Assembly (NCBI GenBank): GCA_030627625.1
Contig: DAOURR010000002.1
Location: 48,144-112,143, forward strand
Direction of reading: 5' to 3'
DNA: 64,000 nt
DNA from: UBA3103 sp002365855
GTDB lineage: Bacteria > Bacillota > Desulfotomaculia > Desulfotomaculales > Pelotomaculaceae
In this document: in pieces, positions 52,110 to 60,404 of the stretch
Position numbering within the stretch: position 1 is the stretch's first letter
Layout of the letters: every line of letters starts with the position of its first letter
Notes under the pieces: model-generated
What the model was told of the DNA's origin: nothing
Databases searched by the model: none
What the model saw: only the letters and a program-made list of their open reading frames with translations
Program-made: the position numbers and the translations under genes

Positions 52110-53297
52110 TTAGTAAACACTTTCCAGAACTCTTTTCATCTGCTGGAGCATTGAAGCCTTGAGTACTTCATCCCCGGCTACAAGCTTAATCACCCTGACT
52201 TCCTGCCCATTCTTAGTTATTACATAAGAACCAATTTCCTGTCCTTTTTGCACCGGTGCGTTAATGTAATCGGGCAAATCAATCCTGGGCTCAAAACCTT
52301 TTTCCTCTCCTCTGGGAACAATCACGCTAACCCGTTCAGATGCGATTGCCCCCACGCTGGTAGCCTGCCCCTTACTTACCTGCACAGTGCCTATATTTTC
52401 GCCCTGTTCGGCAAAACTGACTGCTTTATATTTTGCGAAACCATAGTTATAGAACTTCGTGGATTCTTGAAAGTGACTTTTAGGCTCCACTGTTCCAAGC
52501 ACAACGCAGATTAATCTGAGCCCATTTCTTTCCGCTGATGAAGCCAGACAGTACTTAGCAGCTTCGGTCCAACCAGTCTTACCGGCGTCGGCGCCCTCGT
52601 ACCACCAGAGAAGCTTGTTAGTATTCCAGAGTTTAAAAGCTCCGCCGCGCAGATCATACTCCTTCATTGCGGTGATTTTTTTAAAAAGCGGGTTTTTTAG
52701 ACCCTCCTTGAGGATTATGGCTAAATCATAAGCGCTTGTGTAGTGATTATCAGCGGTCAGCCCGTGGCAGTTGACAAAATTAGTATCAGTCAGACCTAGA
52801 GACTTAACCTTTTCATTCATGTCCAGCACAAAGGCTTCCTCGCTGCCCGCAATATGCTCTGCGACTGCCACACTGGCGTCATTCGCGGACTGAAGCCCTA
52901 TTGCCAACAGCATATCCCCCAGGGTCATCTCTTCGCCCGGCTCAAGATAAATCTGAGAACCTCCCATCTCCCAGGCGCTTTCACTGGTTACTACTATATC
53001 CGTCAGCTTAAACTTGCCCTGCTCAACCGCATCGGTTGCCAGAAGCAGTGTCATCAGCTTGGTTACGCTGGCCATGGGAAGCTGCTTATGCGGTTCTTTT
53101 TCATACAAAATTTTATCGGTATCAGGTTCTAAAAGGATGACTGCCTCGGCGGTGGTATTTAAAACAGCGGGAGCTTTTTCCCCAGCCGGCGTATTTTCCT
53201 TAATGACCTCCTGGGTAGCCCAAGCAGATTGCCCAACCGACAGGCATATCAGTAAAAGCACAGCTATAATTCCTGTCAGTCTCATTTTTCTCAACAT
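52110..53297 (-). CDS. dacF: D-alanyl-D-alanine carboxypeptidase DacF (PBP)
   Basis: Trims the terminal D-Ala of peptidoglycan stem peptides; the DacF form acts in the forespore. An N-terminal signal segment (LTGIIAVLLLICLSVGQSAWA) is followed by the SxxK motif in ASVTKLMTLLLATDA, the SxN motif in LQSANDASVA and KTG in DAGKTGWTE. The C-terminal PBP5-like domain follows from about 290. 395 residues. Located upstream of spoIIAA, as in Bacillus. Confidence 0.93.
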   Translation of the reverse strand: MLRKMRLTGIIAVLLLICLSVGQSAWATQEVIKENTPAGEKAPAVLNTTAEAVILLEPDTDKILYEKEPHKQLPMASVTKLMTLLLATDAVEQGKFKLTDIVVTSESAWEMGGSQIYLEPGEEMTLGDMLLAIGLQSANDASVAVAEHIAGSEEAFVLDMNEKVKSLGLTDTNFVNCHGLTADNHYTSAYDLAIILKEGLKNPLFKKITAMKEYDLRGGAFKLWNTNKLLWWYEGADAGKTGWTEAAKYCLASSAERNGLRLICVVLGTVEPKSHFQESTKFYNYGFAKYKAVSFAEQGENIGTVQVSKGQATSVGAIASERVSVIVPRGEEKGFEPRIDLPDYINAPVQKGQEIGSYVITKNGQEVRVIKLVAGDEVLKASMLQQMKRVLESVY

Positions 53298-53331
53298 TGC
53301 ACGATTCCCCCTCTTTGCTATATCTTTTCTT

Positions 53332-53361
53332 TATTATGTTTCAGGGGAATAAAGTTATACG
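53332..53361 (-). promoter_or_regulatory. Predicted sigma-F/G promoter of dacF
   Basis: CGTATA (53361-53356), 17 bases, CATAATA (53338-53332). The -10 matches the forespore consensus fully and the -35 fits the GYATA form of sigma-F. It lies 35 bases before dacF. Same -10 as the dodecin promoter. Confidence 0.65.
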
Positions 53362-53459
53362 GCTGCTAGTTTTAAAAAAAGAGGGGTGGCTGTATGAAGC
53401 ATCTAAAAAGGCTTGTTTGATTTAGAATTATACTGATGAAACTCCCCGCTGGCCATGTT

Positions 53460-54764
53460 CTACGGGACCGTTCCAATAACTACCGGTCGCGGTTCAAACC
53501 TGCTATTTCCAATAACGTAAGCGTTCCTGACTATTTCCTCGGCCAGCGTCAACAGTTCCCGGCTGTTTGCGTGTACTTCCGTCAAAGTTTCCCCTTTTTT
53601 TACCGGATCGCCTACCTTTTTATTTATAACCAGCCCAACTGCCGGGTCTATTTTAGACTCTTTCTTTTCCCTGCCGGCCCCCAGAAGCATGGCTGCCAAA
53701 CCGACCTCTTCCGCGTTGATCGCTTCTACAAAACCTTCGAATGCAGATTTTAATTTCGATATATGTTTCGGGACCGGGAGGTAACCTTTTTCATAAAAGG
53801 CCCTACAATCACCACCCTGGGCTGAAATCATCTCTTCGAATTTCTCCATGGCGCGGCCGCTATCCAGCAGTGACAATAATGTTTTCCGGCCTTCCTGCAT
53901 ATCGCCTGCTTTACCCGCAAGCAAAAGCATTGCCGCTCCAAGAGATAATGTTACCTCTAACAGGTCACCTGGGCCTTTCCCCTTTAAAGTATCAACTGCT
54001 TCCTGAACTTCCAGGGCATTGCCGACAGCGCGACCTAAGGGCTGGTCCATACTGGTTAAGAAGGCTATTGTGCGCCTCCCTACATTGTTACCGATATCAA
54101 CCATGGTCCGCGCCAGCTGGTAGGCGCTTTTTTCGTCTCTCATAAACGCGCCGCTTCCAACCTTTACATCCAGTACAATGGCGTCGGCGCCGGACGCTAT
54201 TTTCTTGCTCATAATGCTACTCGCTATCAGCGGTATGCTATCGACAGTGGCAGTTACATCCCTTAGGGCATAGAGTTTTTTATCTGCCGGCGCAAGAACT
54301 CCCGTTTGAGCTACCACTGCGGCGCCGATATGGCGTACCTGCTCGATAAACTCTGCAGGAGTCAGCATCGCGTTGAAACCGGGGATTGACTCTAGCTTGT
54401 CCACCGTCCCACCGGTATGGCCCAAACCGCGTCCAGACATTTTAGCCACAGGCACCCCCGCGGACGCTACAAGCGGCGCCAACACCAGGGTGGTCTTGTC
54501 TCCCACCCCCCCTGTGCTGTGTTTATCAACCTTGATGCCTGGTATAGATGAAAGATTGGCCCTTTCGCCAGAATCGCAGATAGAAGTGGTCAGGTCTGCG
54601 GTTTCCCTGTCATTCATCCCACGGAAGTAAACGGCCATAAGCAGGGCCGAGGCCTGGTAGTCAGGAACATCCCCTGAATTGTAGCCTTCAACAAAGAATT
54701 TGATCTCCTCTCTTGTCAGCTCCAGTCCTTCCCTCTTTTTTAGAATGATATCGTACATGCGCAC
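53460..54764 (-). CDS. pdp: Pyrimidine-nucleoside phosphorylase
   Basis: Cleaves uridine, thymidine and deoxyuridine with phosphate. The N-terminus reads MRMYDIILKKREGLELTREEI, the phosphate site is DKHSTGGVGDKTTL, and SGRGLGHTGGTVDKLES follows. 435 residues from a GTG at 54764 with AGGGGTG upstream; Bacillus Pdp also begins MRM. A longer in-frame reading to 54983 is just readthrough of the deoB end in another frame. Paired with deoB for deoxyribose salvage. Confidence 0.95.
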   Translation of the reverse strand: MRMYDIILKKREGLELTREEIKFFVEGYNSGDVPDYQASALLMAVYFRGMNDRETADLTTSICDSGERANLSSIPGIKVDKHSTGGVGDKTTLVLAPLVASAGVPVAKMSGRGLGHTGGTVDKLESIPGFNAMLTPAEFIEQVRHIGAAVVAQTGVLAPADKKLYALRDVTATVDSIPLIASSIMSKKIASGADAIVLDVKVGSGAFMRDEKSAYQLARTMVDIGNNVGRRTIAFLTSMDQPLGRAVGNALEVQEAVDTLKGKGPGDLLEVTLSLGAAMLLLAGKAGDMQEGRKTLLSLLDSGRAMEKFEEMISAQGGDCRAFYEKGYLPVPKHISKLKSAFEGFVEAINAEEVGLAAMLLGAGREKKESKIDPAVGLVINKKVGDPVKKGETLTEVHANSRELLTLAEEIVRNAYVIGNSRFEPRPVVIGTVP

Positions 54765-54787
54765 TTGAGACACCCCTCTTATGAAAC

Positions 54788-55963
54788 TTATCCCGTAGAG
54801 ACCTCGAACCAGAAACTTGTGCCCGTGCTGAAACGCAGTCCAAAAATATCGGCCACGGTAGCAGCGACATCTGCAAAGGTATCCCTTATTCCCAGGTTTA
54901 TCCCACCTTGCACTGGTCCGCCGTAAACAAGGAGAGGTACATACTCTCTGGAGTGATCGGTTGATGAAGTGGTTGGGTCGCAACCGTGATCGGCTGTTAC
55001 TATTAACACATCATCTTCCCGCAGTGACAATATCAGCTCCGCAAACCAGCGGTCCAGTTCCTCCAGGGCATCTGCGTATCCAAGAGGGTTATTACGGTGG
55101 CCATATAGCATATCGAAGTCAACTAGATTAGTAAAGATCAGCCCTGTTCTGTTGGAACGCAACAGGCTCAAGGTCTTATCCATACCATCCTTGTTCCCTT
55201 TAGTTGCAACACTGTATGTAATGCCCTCGCCATCAAATATATCCCTTATTTTACCTACGGCTGTCACTGTAATGTTATTGGCGGTTAACAGGTCAAGTAT
55301 CGTGAGGCCTACTGGTTTCAGGGAAAAATCGTGACGGTTATGAGTCCTGCGGAAACTGCCGGGTGTTCCTATAAATGGCCTGGCAATAACCCGTCCTACG
55401 GCATTATCCCCCACGAGCATCTCTCTGGCAATACGACAAAACCTGTAAAGCTCCTCAAGTGGGATCACTTCCTCGTGTGCCGCTACCTGAAAAACGCTGT
55501 CGGCAGATGTGTAAACAATAGGAAACCCTGTTTCGATGTGTTTTTGCCCGAGTTCATCTATTATGGCTGTACCAGATGCCACTTTATTCCCAAGCACTTT
55601 CCGGCCTATTTTATCTTCATATAAACTAACTAGACCAGGGGGGAAGCCAGACGGGTAGACAGGAAAGGGGCGATTCAATACCAGTCCGGCCATTTCCCAA
55701 TGACCGATAGTGGTATCTTTACCAGGTGATTGTGATAACATCTTCCCGAATGATGCTTCAGGCTTTCCGGCCGGGGGAACACCTTTAACTTCAATGATGT
55801 TGCCCAGTCCTAAACGGCCAAGGTTGGGCATTTTAAGACCACCCGCAGCCTTTGCCGTGTTCCCTAGGGTATTACTTCCCTCATCACCATAATCCCCAGC
55901 ATCAGGAAGTTCTCCCACCCCAACGCTGTCTAAAACTAATAATACTACCCGTTTCACACTCAT
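54788..55963 (-). CDS. deoB: Phosphopentomutase
   Basis: Interconverts (deoxy)ribose 1- and 5-phosphates; alkaline phosphatase-like fold with two Mn ions. LLVLDSVGVGELPDA holds the first metal ligand, GKDTTIGHWEM the conserved Thr (phosphorylated), and VLIVTADHGCDPTTSSTDHSREYVPLLV (in parts) the other ligands. 391 residues from the ATG at 55963, GGGGG ten bases before. Upstream of pdp by 23 bases. Confidence 0.95.
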   Translation of the reverse strand: MSVKRVVLLVLDSVGVGELPDAGDYGDEGSNTLGNTAKAAGGLKMPNLGRLGLGNIIEVKGVPPAGKPEASFGKMLSQSPGKDTTIGHWEMAGLVLNRPFPVYPSGFPPGLVSLYEDKIGRKVLGNKVASGTAIIDELGQKHIETGFPIVYTSADSVFQVAAHEEVIPLEELYRFCRIAREMLVGDNAVGRVIARPFIGTPGSFRRTHNRHDFSLKPVGLTILDLLTANNITVTAVGKIRDIFDGEGITYSVATKGNKDGMDKTLSLLRSNRTGLIFTNLVDFDMLYGHRNNPLGYADALEELDRWFAELILSLREDDVLIVTADHGCDPTTSSTDHSREYVPLLVYGGPVQGGINLGIRDTFADVAATVADIFGLRFSTGTSFWFEVSTG

Positions 55964-56020
55964 TACAATTAAACCCCCAACCATTGAAAAATACCGCCCA
56001 AATCCCGGCCTTATTCACTT

Positions 56021-56055
56021 ATTACCAATTACCAACTACCAACTACTAACTACCA
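56021..56055. repeat. Five-copy heptamer tandem repeat
   Basis: ATTACCA twice, then ACTACCA, ACTACTA, ACTACCA: five consecutive seven-base units with consensus A(C/T)TACCA. It lies between deoB and xerD, ending one base before the xerD stop codon. On the minus strand it reads as repeated TGGTAGT/TGGTAAT. Such tandem heptamers can vary in copy number by slippage. Confidence 0.9.
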
Positions 56056-56056
56056 A

Positions 56057-56944
56057 TCATGCCCTGGGATGGCTGCGATTATAAATTTCTTTCAGTTTGT
56101 TGCGGGTCAGGTGGGTATATATTTGTGTTGTACTGATGTCGGCATGGCCTAGCATTTCCTGAACCGAGCGTATATCTGCGCCGTTTTCCAACAAATGCGT
56201 GGCAAAAGAGTGCCTGAACGTGTGCGGCGTTATCTCTATCTTTATATTTGCCTTTAAGGCATATTTTTTAATAATTTTCCAAAACCCCTGCCTGGTAAGT
56301 CTTCGGCCATGCTGGTTCAAAAACAATGCAGAAGAACCACCCGTTTTACATAGTTTGATCCTGCCTAGAGTCAAGTATTCCTCGATGCAGCGGGCAGCCA
56401 CATCACCCAGGGGAATCATCCGCTCCTTGCCGCCTTTTCCTAAACACAGAATAAAACCATTTTCGATGTGAACGTGCTCAAGATCCAGCGATACAAGTTC
56501 AGTTACCCTGACTCCTGTTGCGTATAAAAGTTCCAGCATAGCTTTGTCACGAAGGCCTGCGGGTTCATTAGTCCTGGGCAACCCAAGCAATAGGTCCACC
56601 TCTTCGATGCTTAGAACCCTTGGCAATTTTTGCGATATTTTTGGTGATTCCAGGTCAGCCGAAGGATCCGTGACCAGATATTCTTCCCGTACCGCAAAGA
56701 GAAAAAAAGAATGAAGCGCAGCGAGGAGCCTTGATATAGTTGCAGGAGACCGGCCGTTTAGTTGAAGATGGAAAAGATAGGACATTATTAAGTCCTTGTC
56801 AACCTGTTCCAGTAACTGTTTCCCATGTTTACGGCAAAACGAAAGAAAACGTGAAAGATCTGCCCTGTACGATACAAGGGTATTTTCCGCCAAACCCCTT
56901 TCAATAGCAAGGTGGTATATGAACTCATCAATTGACTTTTCCAA
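56057..56944 (-). CDS. xerD: Tyrosine recombinase XerD
   Basis: Partner of XerC at dif. MEKSIDEFIYHLAIERGLAENT begins the core-binding domain; catalytic residues are in YATGVRVTELVSLD (Arg), ITPHTFRHSFATHLLENGADIRSVQEMLGH (His-Arg, His) and STTQIYTHLTR (Tyr). 295 residues from a TTG start at 56944, seven bases after GGGGG; the longer reading frame upstream has no site. Between deoB and spoIIM, as in Bacillus. Confidence 0.94.
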   Translation of the reverse strand: MEKSIDEFIYHLAIERGLAENTLVSYRADLSRFLSFCRKHGKQLLEQVDKDLIMSYLFHLQLNGRSPATISRLLAALHSFFLFAVREEYLVTDPSADLESPKISQKLPRVLSIEEVDLLLGLPRTNEPAGLRDKAMLELLYATGVRVTELVSLDLEHVHIENGFILCLGKGGKERMIPLGDVAARCIEEYLTLGRIKLCKTGGSSALFLNQHGRRLTRQGFWKIIKKYALKANIKIEITPHTFRHSFATHLLENGADIRSVQEMLGHADISTTQIYTHLTRNKLKEIYNRSHPRA

Positions 56945-57038
56945 ACAAATTCCCCCGCTCTTATCTATAGCGAAAAAAGTAGAGTACGTAGCTCTACTTC
57001 CACAATCAGCCATAAACATCCTTTTATATTAGAATTAT

Positions 57039-57668
57039 TTAAAAAATGTAGTTGGCCGCCAGTTTTACAAGAAAGGGCGTAAAATAAACCTCTACCAGCC
57101 CTCCCCATGTAGAAAGTACCGTGATAATAAGCATCAGCCCGCTGTACACAACAAAGCTCGGCCATACCACGACTTTAGAATTTAAAAACCTCCTTGCCAG
57201 CAAAATAGTAAAGGACAGTGACGCCACACCTCCCATCAACAGCGCCGGAACAAAAAAGATATTTTGCGGCAGAATAGCTGTTAAAGCCAGAATTACCCCC
57301 TGAAGACTTTTTTCACCAGTCAAAAAAGTTATGGCAAATCCCAATACAAAACCTCGTGTAAATATGATTCCCAGCATTACAGGAATGCCTATAATGGTCA
57401 ATCCAAGCAGATAGATTGCAACAATTACTACAATATTGTTGTATATTACGTCTTTTAATGCCTTCGCAGAGTCAACTTCTATGAGGCCAGCCTGGCGTAT
57501 GAACTGATCCAGATATAGACTTAGTTCCTGAGTCTGCTCTGCTTGTAATTTTTGCGCACCTGAAGAGCCTGCAAAGACTCCAATGGCAAAAATTAAAATA
57601 ATCGTCAGGTAAAAAGGCCAGCTCTGGCGCAGAGTACTGACTAAAAATCCCCGTATCCGTCGTGTCAT
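57039..57668 (-). CDS. spoIIM: Stage II sporulation protein M
   Basis: Membrane protein of the DMP complex (with SpoIID and SpoIIP), which dissolves septal peptidoglycan for engulfment. About five membrane segments; SWPFYLTIILIFAIGVFAGS is the first, and TGEKSLQGVILALTAILPQNIFFVPALLMGG the family block. 209 residues from ATG 57668 with AGAGGTGGG six bases before. Upstream in the opposite direction is mciZ. Confidence 0.93.
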   Translation of the reverse strand: MTRRIRGFLVSTLRQSWPFYLTIILIFAIGVFAGSSGAQKLQAEQTQELSLYLDQFIRQAGLIEVDSAKALKDVIYNNIVVIVAIYLLGLTIIGIPVMLGIIFTRGFVLGFAITFLTGEKSLQGVILALTAILPQNIFFVPALLMGGVASLSFTILLARRFLNSKVVVWPSFVVYSGLMLIITVLSTWGGLVEVYFTPFLVKLAANYIF

Positions 57669-57703
57669 ACTATTCCCACCTCTAGCTGACCTGTCCATGT
57701 TTA

Positions 57704-57732
57704 TTTTTATGGGCGGCTCTAATCTTTTATGA
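57704..57732 (-). promoter_or_regulatory. Possible sigma-E promoter of spoIIM
   Basis: TCATAAA (57732-57726), 14 bases, CATAAAAA (57711-57704). It fits the sigma-E pattern KMATATT-N14-CATACAHT at five of seven and six of eight positions. Bacillus spoIIM is sigma-E-controlled, which supports the call. Confidence 0.35.
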
Positions 57733-57751
57733 CAATGTAGTAAACAGGCAT
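57719..57751 (-). CDS. Mini-ORF with strong ribosome binding site (10 residues)
   Basis: ATG at 57751 follows AAGGAGG and encodes MPVYYIVIKD before a TAG stop. So strong a ribosome binding site is unusual for chance. It could be a leader peptide before spoIIM, a remnant of a gene, or a coincidence. It overlaps both predicted sporulation promoters. Confidence 0.3.
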   Translation of the reverse strand: MPVYYIVIKD

Positions 57752-57776
57752 AGGCGTCCTCCTTAAATCATATATT
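57748..57776 (+). promoter_or_regulatory. Predicted sigma-E promoter of mciZ
   Basis: GCATAGG (57748-57754), 14 bases, CATATATT (57769-57776). The -10 agrees with the sigma-E consensus CATACAHT at seven of eight and the -35 at five of seven. A start near 57783 leaves a short leader holding GGAGG. Bacillus mciZ is also a mother-cell sigma-E gene. Confidence 0.55.
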
Positions 57777-57807
57777 AAGGATTATCCAGCTATTTGGAGG
57801 TATTATG

Positions 57808-57936
57808 ATGCAGATACACGTCCAGGCTGATGGTATTTTTATCTGCGGGAAAATTAAAGAGGTCCGGCAGCTGCTCTTGGAATACGCGTACAGCTATCGG
57901 ACCATCAGCGAATTAATATTAAATAAATTAAATTAG
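57808..57936 (+). CDS. mciZ: Probable MciZ, Z-ring inhibitor of the mother cell
   Basis: A 42-residue peptide with a strong GGAGG seven bases before the ATG. The pattern HVQADGIFICGKIKEVRQLL followed by EYAYSYRTISELI resembles Bacillus MciZ (about 40 residues: K-x-H...G-V-x-L-x-G-K-x-x-E-I-R...E-Y), which caps FtsZ in the mother cell. It sits next to spoIIM, as in Bacillus. The match is by memory of a short sequence, so it is likely but not certain. Its stop overlaps the stop of the M20 peptidase gene by three bases, convergently. An ATG one codon earlier is also possible. Confidence 0.72.
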   Translation: MQIHVQADGIFICGKIKEVRQLLLEYAYSYRTISELILNKLN

Positions 57937-59057
57937 AGACTATAAGTCTGAACTACTTTTACAATCTCCAGTAGATAGCGGGCATTTTGCGTCAGATCGG
58001 AAACCGCGATATATTCCTCTGTTGTGTGGACCTTTTTCATGCCTATACCCAAAACGGCAGTAGCAATACCCCTATTATTAAAGATATTGGCGTCACTGCC
58101 GCCCCCCGTTTTTTCCAGCCTTGCGACCAGGCCCAGGTTTAACGCTGCCTCAGATGCAATTCGCACCGGTGGTGATTCCTCACCAAGGTAAAAGTCATGG
58201 TATATTGTTTCCGTTACAAGATCAACATCAGCTCCAAATACTTCGGCAGCATCCCTGATCATCTCGCACATATGTGTTGTTTGCGCCTTTCGCTTCGCGT
58301 TGTTCAGGCTTCTGGCCTCACCCTGAATGTTAACGCTGTCGGGTACAATGTTAACAGCCTTGCCGCCTGATATAATTCCAATATTGCTGGTAGTCTCTGC
58401 GTCAATACGTCCAACTTTCATTTTTGCGATTGCGTGGGACGCTACCTGTATAGCGTTAATTCCATCTTCAGGATTAATTCCGGCATGGGCAGCTTTCCCC
58501 TTAATTGTTGCCGCAATCTTATCCTGTGAAGGCGCCCTGTTAATGATAGTACCCGCGGGTCCGTCACTATCAAGGACGAACCCTATTTTTGCGCTGACCT
58601 GATTATAGTCAAGATTTTTAGCGCCAAAAAGGCCCCCTTCTTCCCAGATGGTAAAAACAACCTCCAGGCCTCCGTGCTCAATATGAAGCTCCCGGATAAG
58701 CCTTATTACTTCCAATATGGCGGCAATTCCAGCCTTATCGTCAGCTCCCAAAACTGTATCTCCCGAGGAGCAGATGATCCCTCCTTTTACAATTGGTTTT
58801 ACCCCGCATCCGGGCTCAACAGTGTCCATGTGGGCACAGAGGAGTAAAGCCGGACCTCTACCATTCCTAGGCAGCTTACCAATCACGTTCCCGGTATTTG
58901 AACCGACCTCCCGGCCTGCATTGTCCTCCATGACATCCAGTCCCAGAGACAGGAGTTTGTCTTTGATCAGGTCAGCAATGTTCCTCTCCCTGCCTGATAC
59001 GCTATCAATTCTTACCAGCTCTAAAAACTCATTCGTAATCCGGCCGGCGTTAACCAC
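57933..59057 (-). CDS. M20-family metallopeptidase (peptidase T-like, YqjE)
   Basis: A 374-residue zinc peptidase. CAHMDTVEPGCGV, LGADDKAGIAAILE and TIWEEGGLFGAKNLDY are the metal-binding and catalytic blocks; a lid/dimerization domain (about 180-295) lies in the middle, with AAHAGINPEDGINA. Similar to Bacillus YqjE and to peptidase T in parts; it probably trims small peptides. GTG start, with AGGTGG upstream. It lies between mciZ and the kor genes. Confidence 0.88.
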   Translation of the reverse strand: MVNAGRITNEFLELVRIDSVSGRERNIADLIKDKLLSLGLDVMEDNAGREVGSNTGNVIGKLPRNGRGPALLLCAHMDTVEPGCGVKPIVKGGIICSSGDTVLGADDKAGIAAILEVIRLIRELHIEHGGLEVVFTIWEEGGLFGAKNLDYNQVSAKIGFVLDSDGPAGTIINRAPSQDKIAATIKGKAAHAGINPEDGINAIQVASHAIAKMKVGRIDAETTSNIGIISGGKAVNIVPDSVNIQGEARSLNNAKRKAQTTHMCEMIRDAAEVFGADVDLVTETIYHDFYLGEESPPVRIASEAALNLGLVARLEKTGGGSDANIFNNRGIATAVLGIGMKKVHTTEEYIAVSDLTQNARYLLEIVKVVQTYSL

Positions 59058-59093
59058 TGCCGCACCACCTGTTCCATAATTATCTTTTAATAA

Positions 59094-59654
59094 TTATTCC
59101 TTAAATAAATTATTATACTCCCTGACCAGTTCCGCACCCTTTTCCAACGCTTTCACATTTACCGGGATCATATCGTGCCGTCTTACAGGCAACACATCCT
59201 TCAATGCCTCTGATACAGTTTCAATGGCCACAACCCTGGTTATTTCCAAAAGCGCGCCCAAAATAACGTTATTAGCCACCATGGGATCTCCGAGAGATTC
59301 TGCTTCCTCGTTAGCACAGATGGGTAATACCCTTATATCAGTCCTCTGGACTCGAGGCTCAACCAGGGAGCTATTAATAATGATCAGTCCGCCGGGAACA
59401 ACTGCTTTTTCAAATCTCTCCAGCGACAGGCTGTTCATAACCACCAGGACAGTAGGTTCAGTCACTAAGGGAGAGCTAATCTGCTGATTTGAAATGGTAA
59501 CCCCGCAGTTAGCGACCCCACCCCGCTTTTCAACCCCGTAAATGGGGACATATGATACATATTTTCCTTCCATTAGTCCCGCATGCGCCAGCAGTTGGCC
59601 GGTTGACAAAGCTCCCTGCCCCCCAAAGCCAGCGATATAGATTTCCTCCAGCAT
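59094..59654 (-). CDS. korC: 2-oxoacid:ferredoxin oxidoreductase, gamma subunit
   Basis: The gamma subunit (186 residues) of a multi-subunit 2-oxoacid:ferredoxin oxidoreductase. Family signature AGFGGQGALSTGQLLAHAG, then YGVEKRGGVANCGVTIS. With alpha, beta and delta genes directly upstream it makes an acyl-CoA and reduced ferredoxin. The enzyme could act on 2-oxoglutarate or branched-chain 2-oxoacids; the sequence alone does not decide. Confidence 0.9.
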   Translation of the reverse strand: MLEEIYIAGFGGQGALSTGQLLAHAGLMEGKYVSYVPIYGVEKRGGVANCGVTISNQQISSPLVTEPTVLVVMNSLSLERFEKAVVPGGLIIINSSLVEPRVQRTDIRVLPICANEEAESLGDPMVANNVILGALLEITRVVAIETVSEALKDVLPVRRHDMIPVNVKALEKGAELVREYNNLFKE

Positions 59655-60404
59655 TTATATCACCCCCGCGGTGGGTGTCTTGAATTCACCCAGGGGATAA
59701 TATGGAATCATATTTTCTTCCAGCCACGTTACTGCTTCAATTGGCGACAGCCCCCAGTTGGTAGGACAGGCGGAAAGCACTTCAACCAGGGAAAATCCCA
59801 AGCCTTTGATCTGAACCTCGAAGGCTTTTTTTATGGCCTTTTTAGCCTGTATAATCGATTTCGGTTTATGCACCGCTACCCTGGCGACATAAGCAGTTCC
59901 TTCAAGAGGAGGGAGCATTTCACAAACTTTTATTGGATAACCATTAACCTCATGTTTACGGCCCTGAGGGGAGGTTTTTGTCTTCTGACCGATAAGAGTT
60001 GTTGGGGCCATTTGCCCACCAGTCATACCATAGACTGCGTTGTTAATAAATATTAACGTAATATTTTCACCCCTGGCAGCTGCGTGTACAAATTCTCCTG
60101 TACCAATGGCAGCCAGGTCACCATCACCCTGGTAGGTAAATACAACGCGGTCGGGCAGAACCCTCTTGATCCCCGTCGCCACAGCAGGGGCCCTGCCGTG
60201 AGAGGCCTGAAACATGTCAATATCAAAATAATCCATAGTAAAAACAGAACATCCTACCGGCGCCACACCAATAGTATTATCCTGGATATTTAGTTCGTCA
60301 ATCACTTCAGCAATCAGCCGGTGTGCAATGCCGTGGTTACAACCGGGGCAGTAGTGAAAAGGTACGTCTTTTAATGAAACAGGTCTAGAAAAAACTTTCC
60401 TCAC
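59655..60404 (-). CDS. korB: 2-oxoacid:ferredoxin oxidoreductase, beta subunit (TPP-binding)
   Basis: The thiamine-diphosphate-binding subunit, 249 residues. HYCPGCNHGIAHRLI carries the CxxC; TYQGDGDLAAIGTGE and FINNAVYGMTGGQMAPTT give the TPP and Mg site. It binds the oxoacid with the alpha subunit. Its start overlaps korA by four bases, and korC follows without a gap. Confidence 0.92.
   Translation of the reverse strand: MRKVFSRPVSLKDVPFHYCPGCNHGIAHRLIAEVIDELNIQDNTIGVAPVGCSVFTMDYFDIDMFQASHGRAPAVATGIKRVLPDRVVFTYQGDGDLAAIGTGEFVHAAARGENITLIFINNAVYGMTGGQMAPTTLIGQKTKTSPQGRKHEVNGYPIKVCEMLPPLEGTAYVARVAVHKPKSIIQAKKAIKKAFEVQIKGLGFSLVEVLSACPTNWGLSPIEAVTWLEENMIPYYPLGEFKTPTAGVI

Noticed and set aside
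54765..54983. N-terminal extension of pyrimidine-nucleoside phosphorylase
   Set aside because: It is the end of deoB read in another frame; the GTG at 54764 has the ribosome binding site and the family N-terminus.
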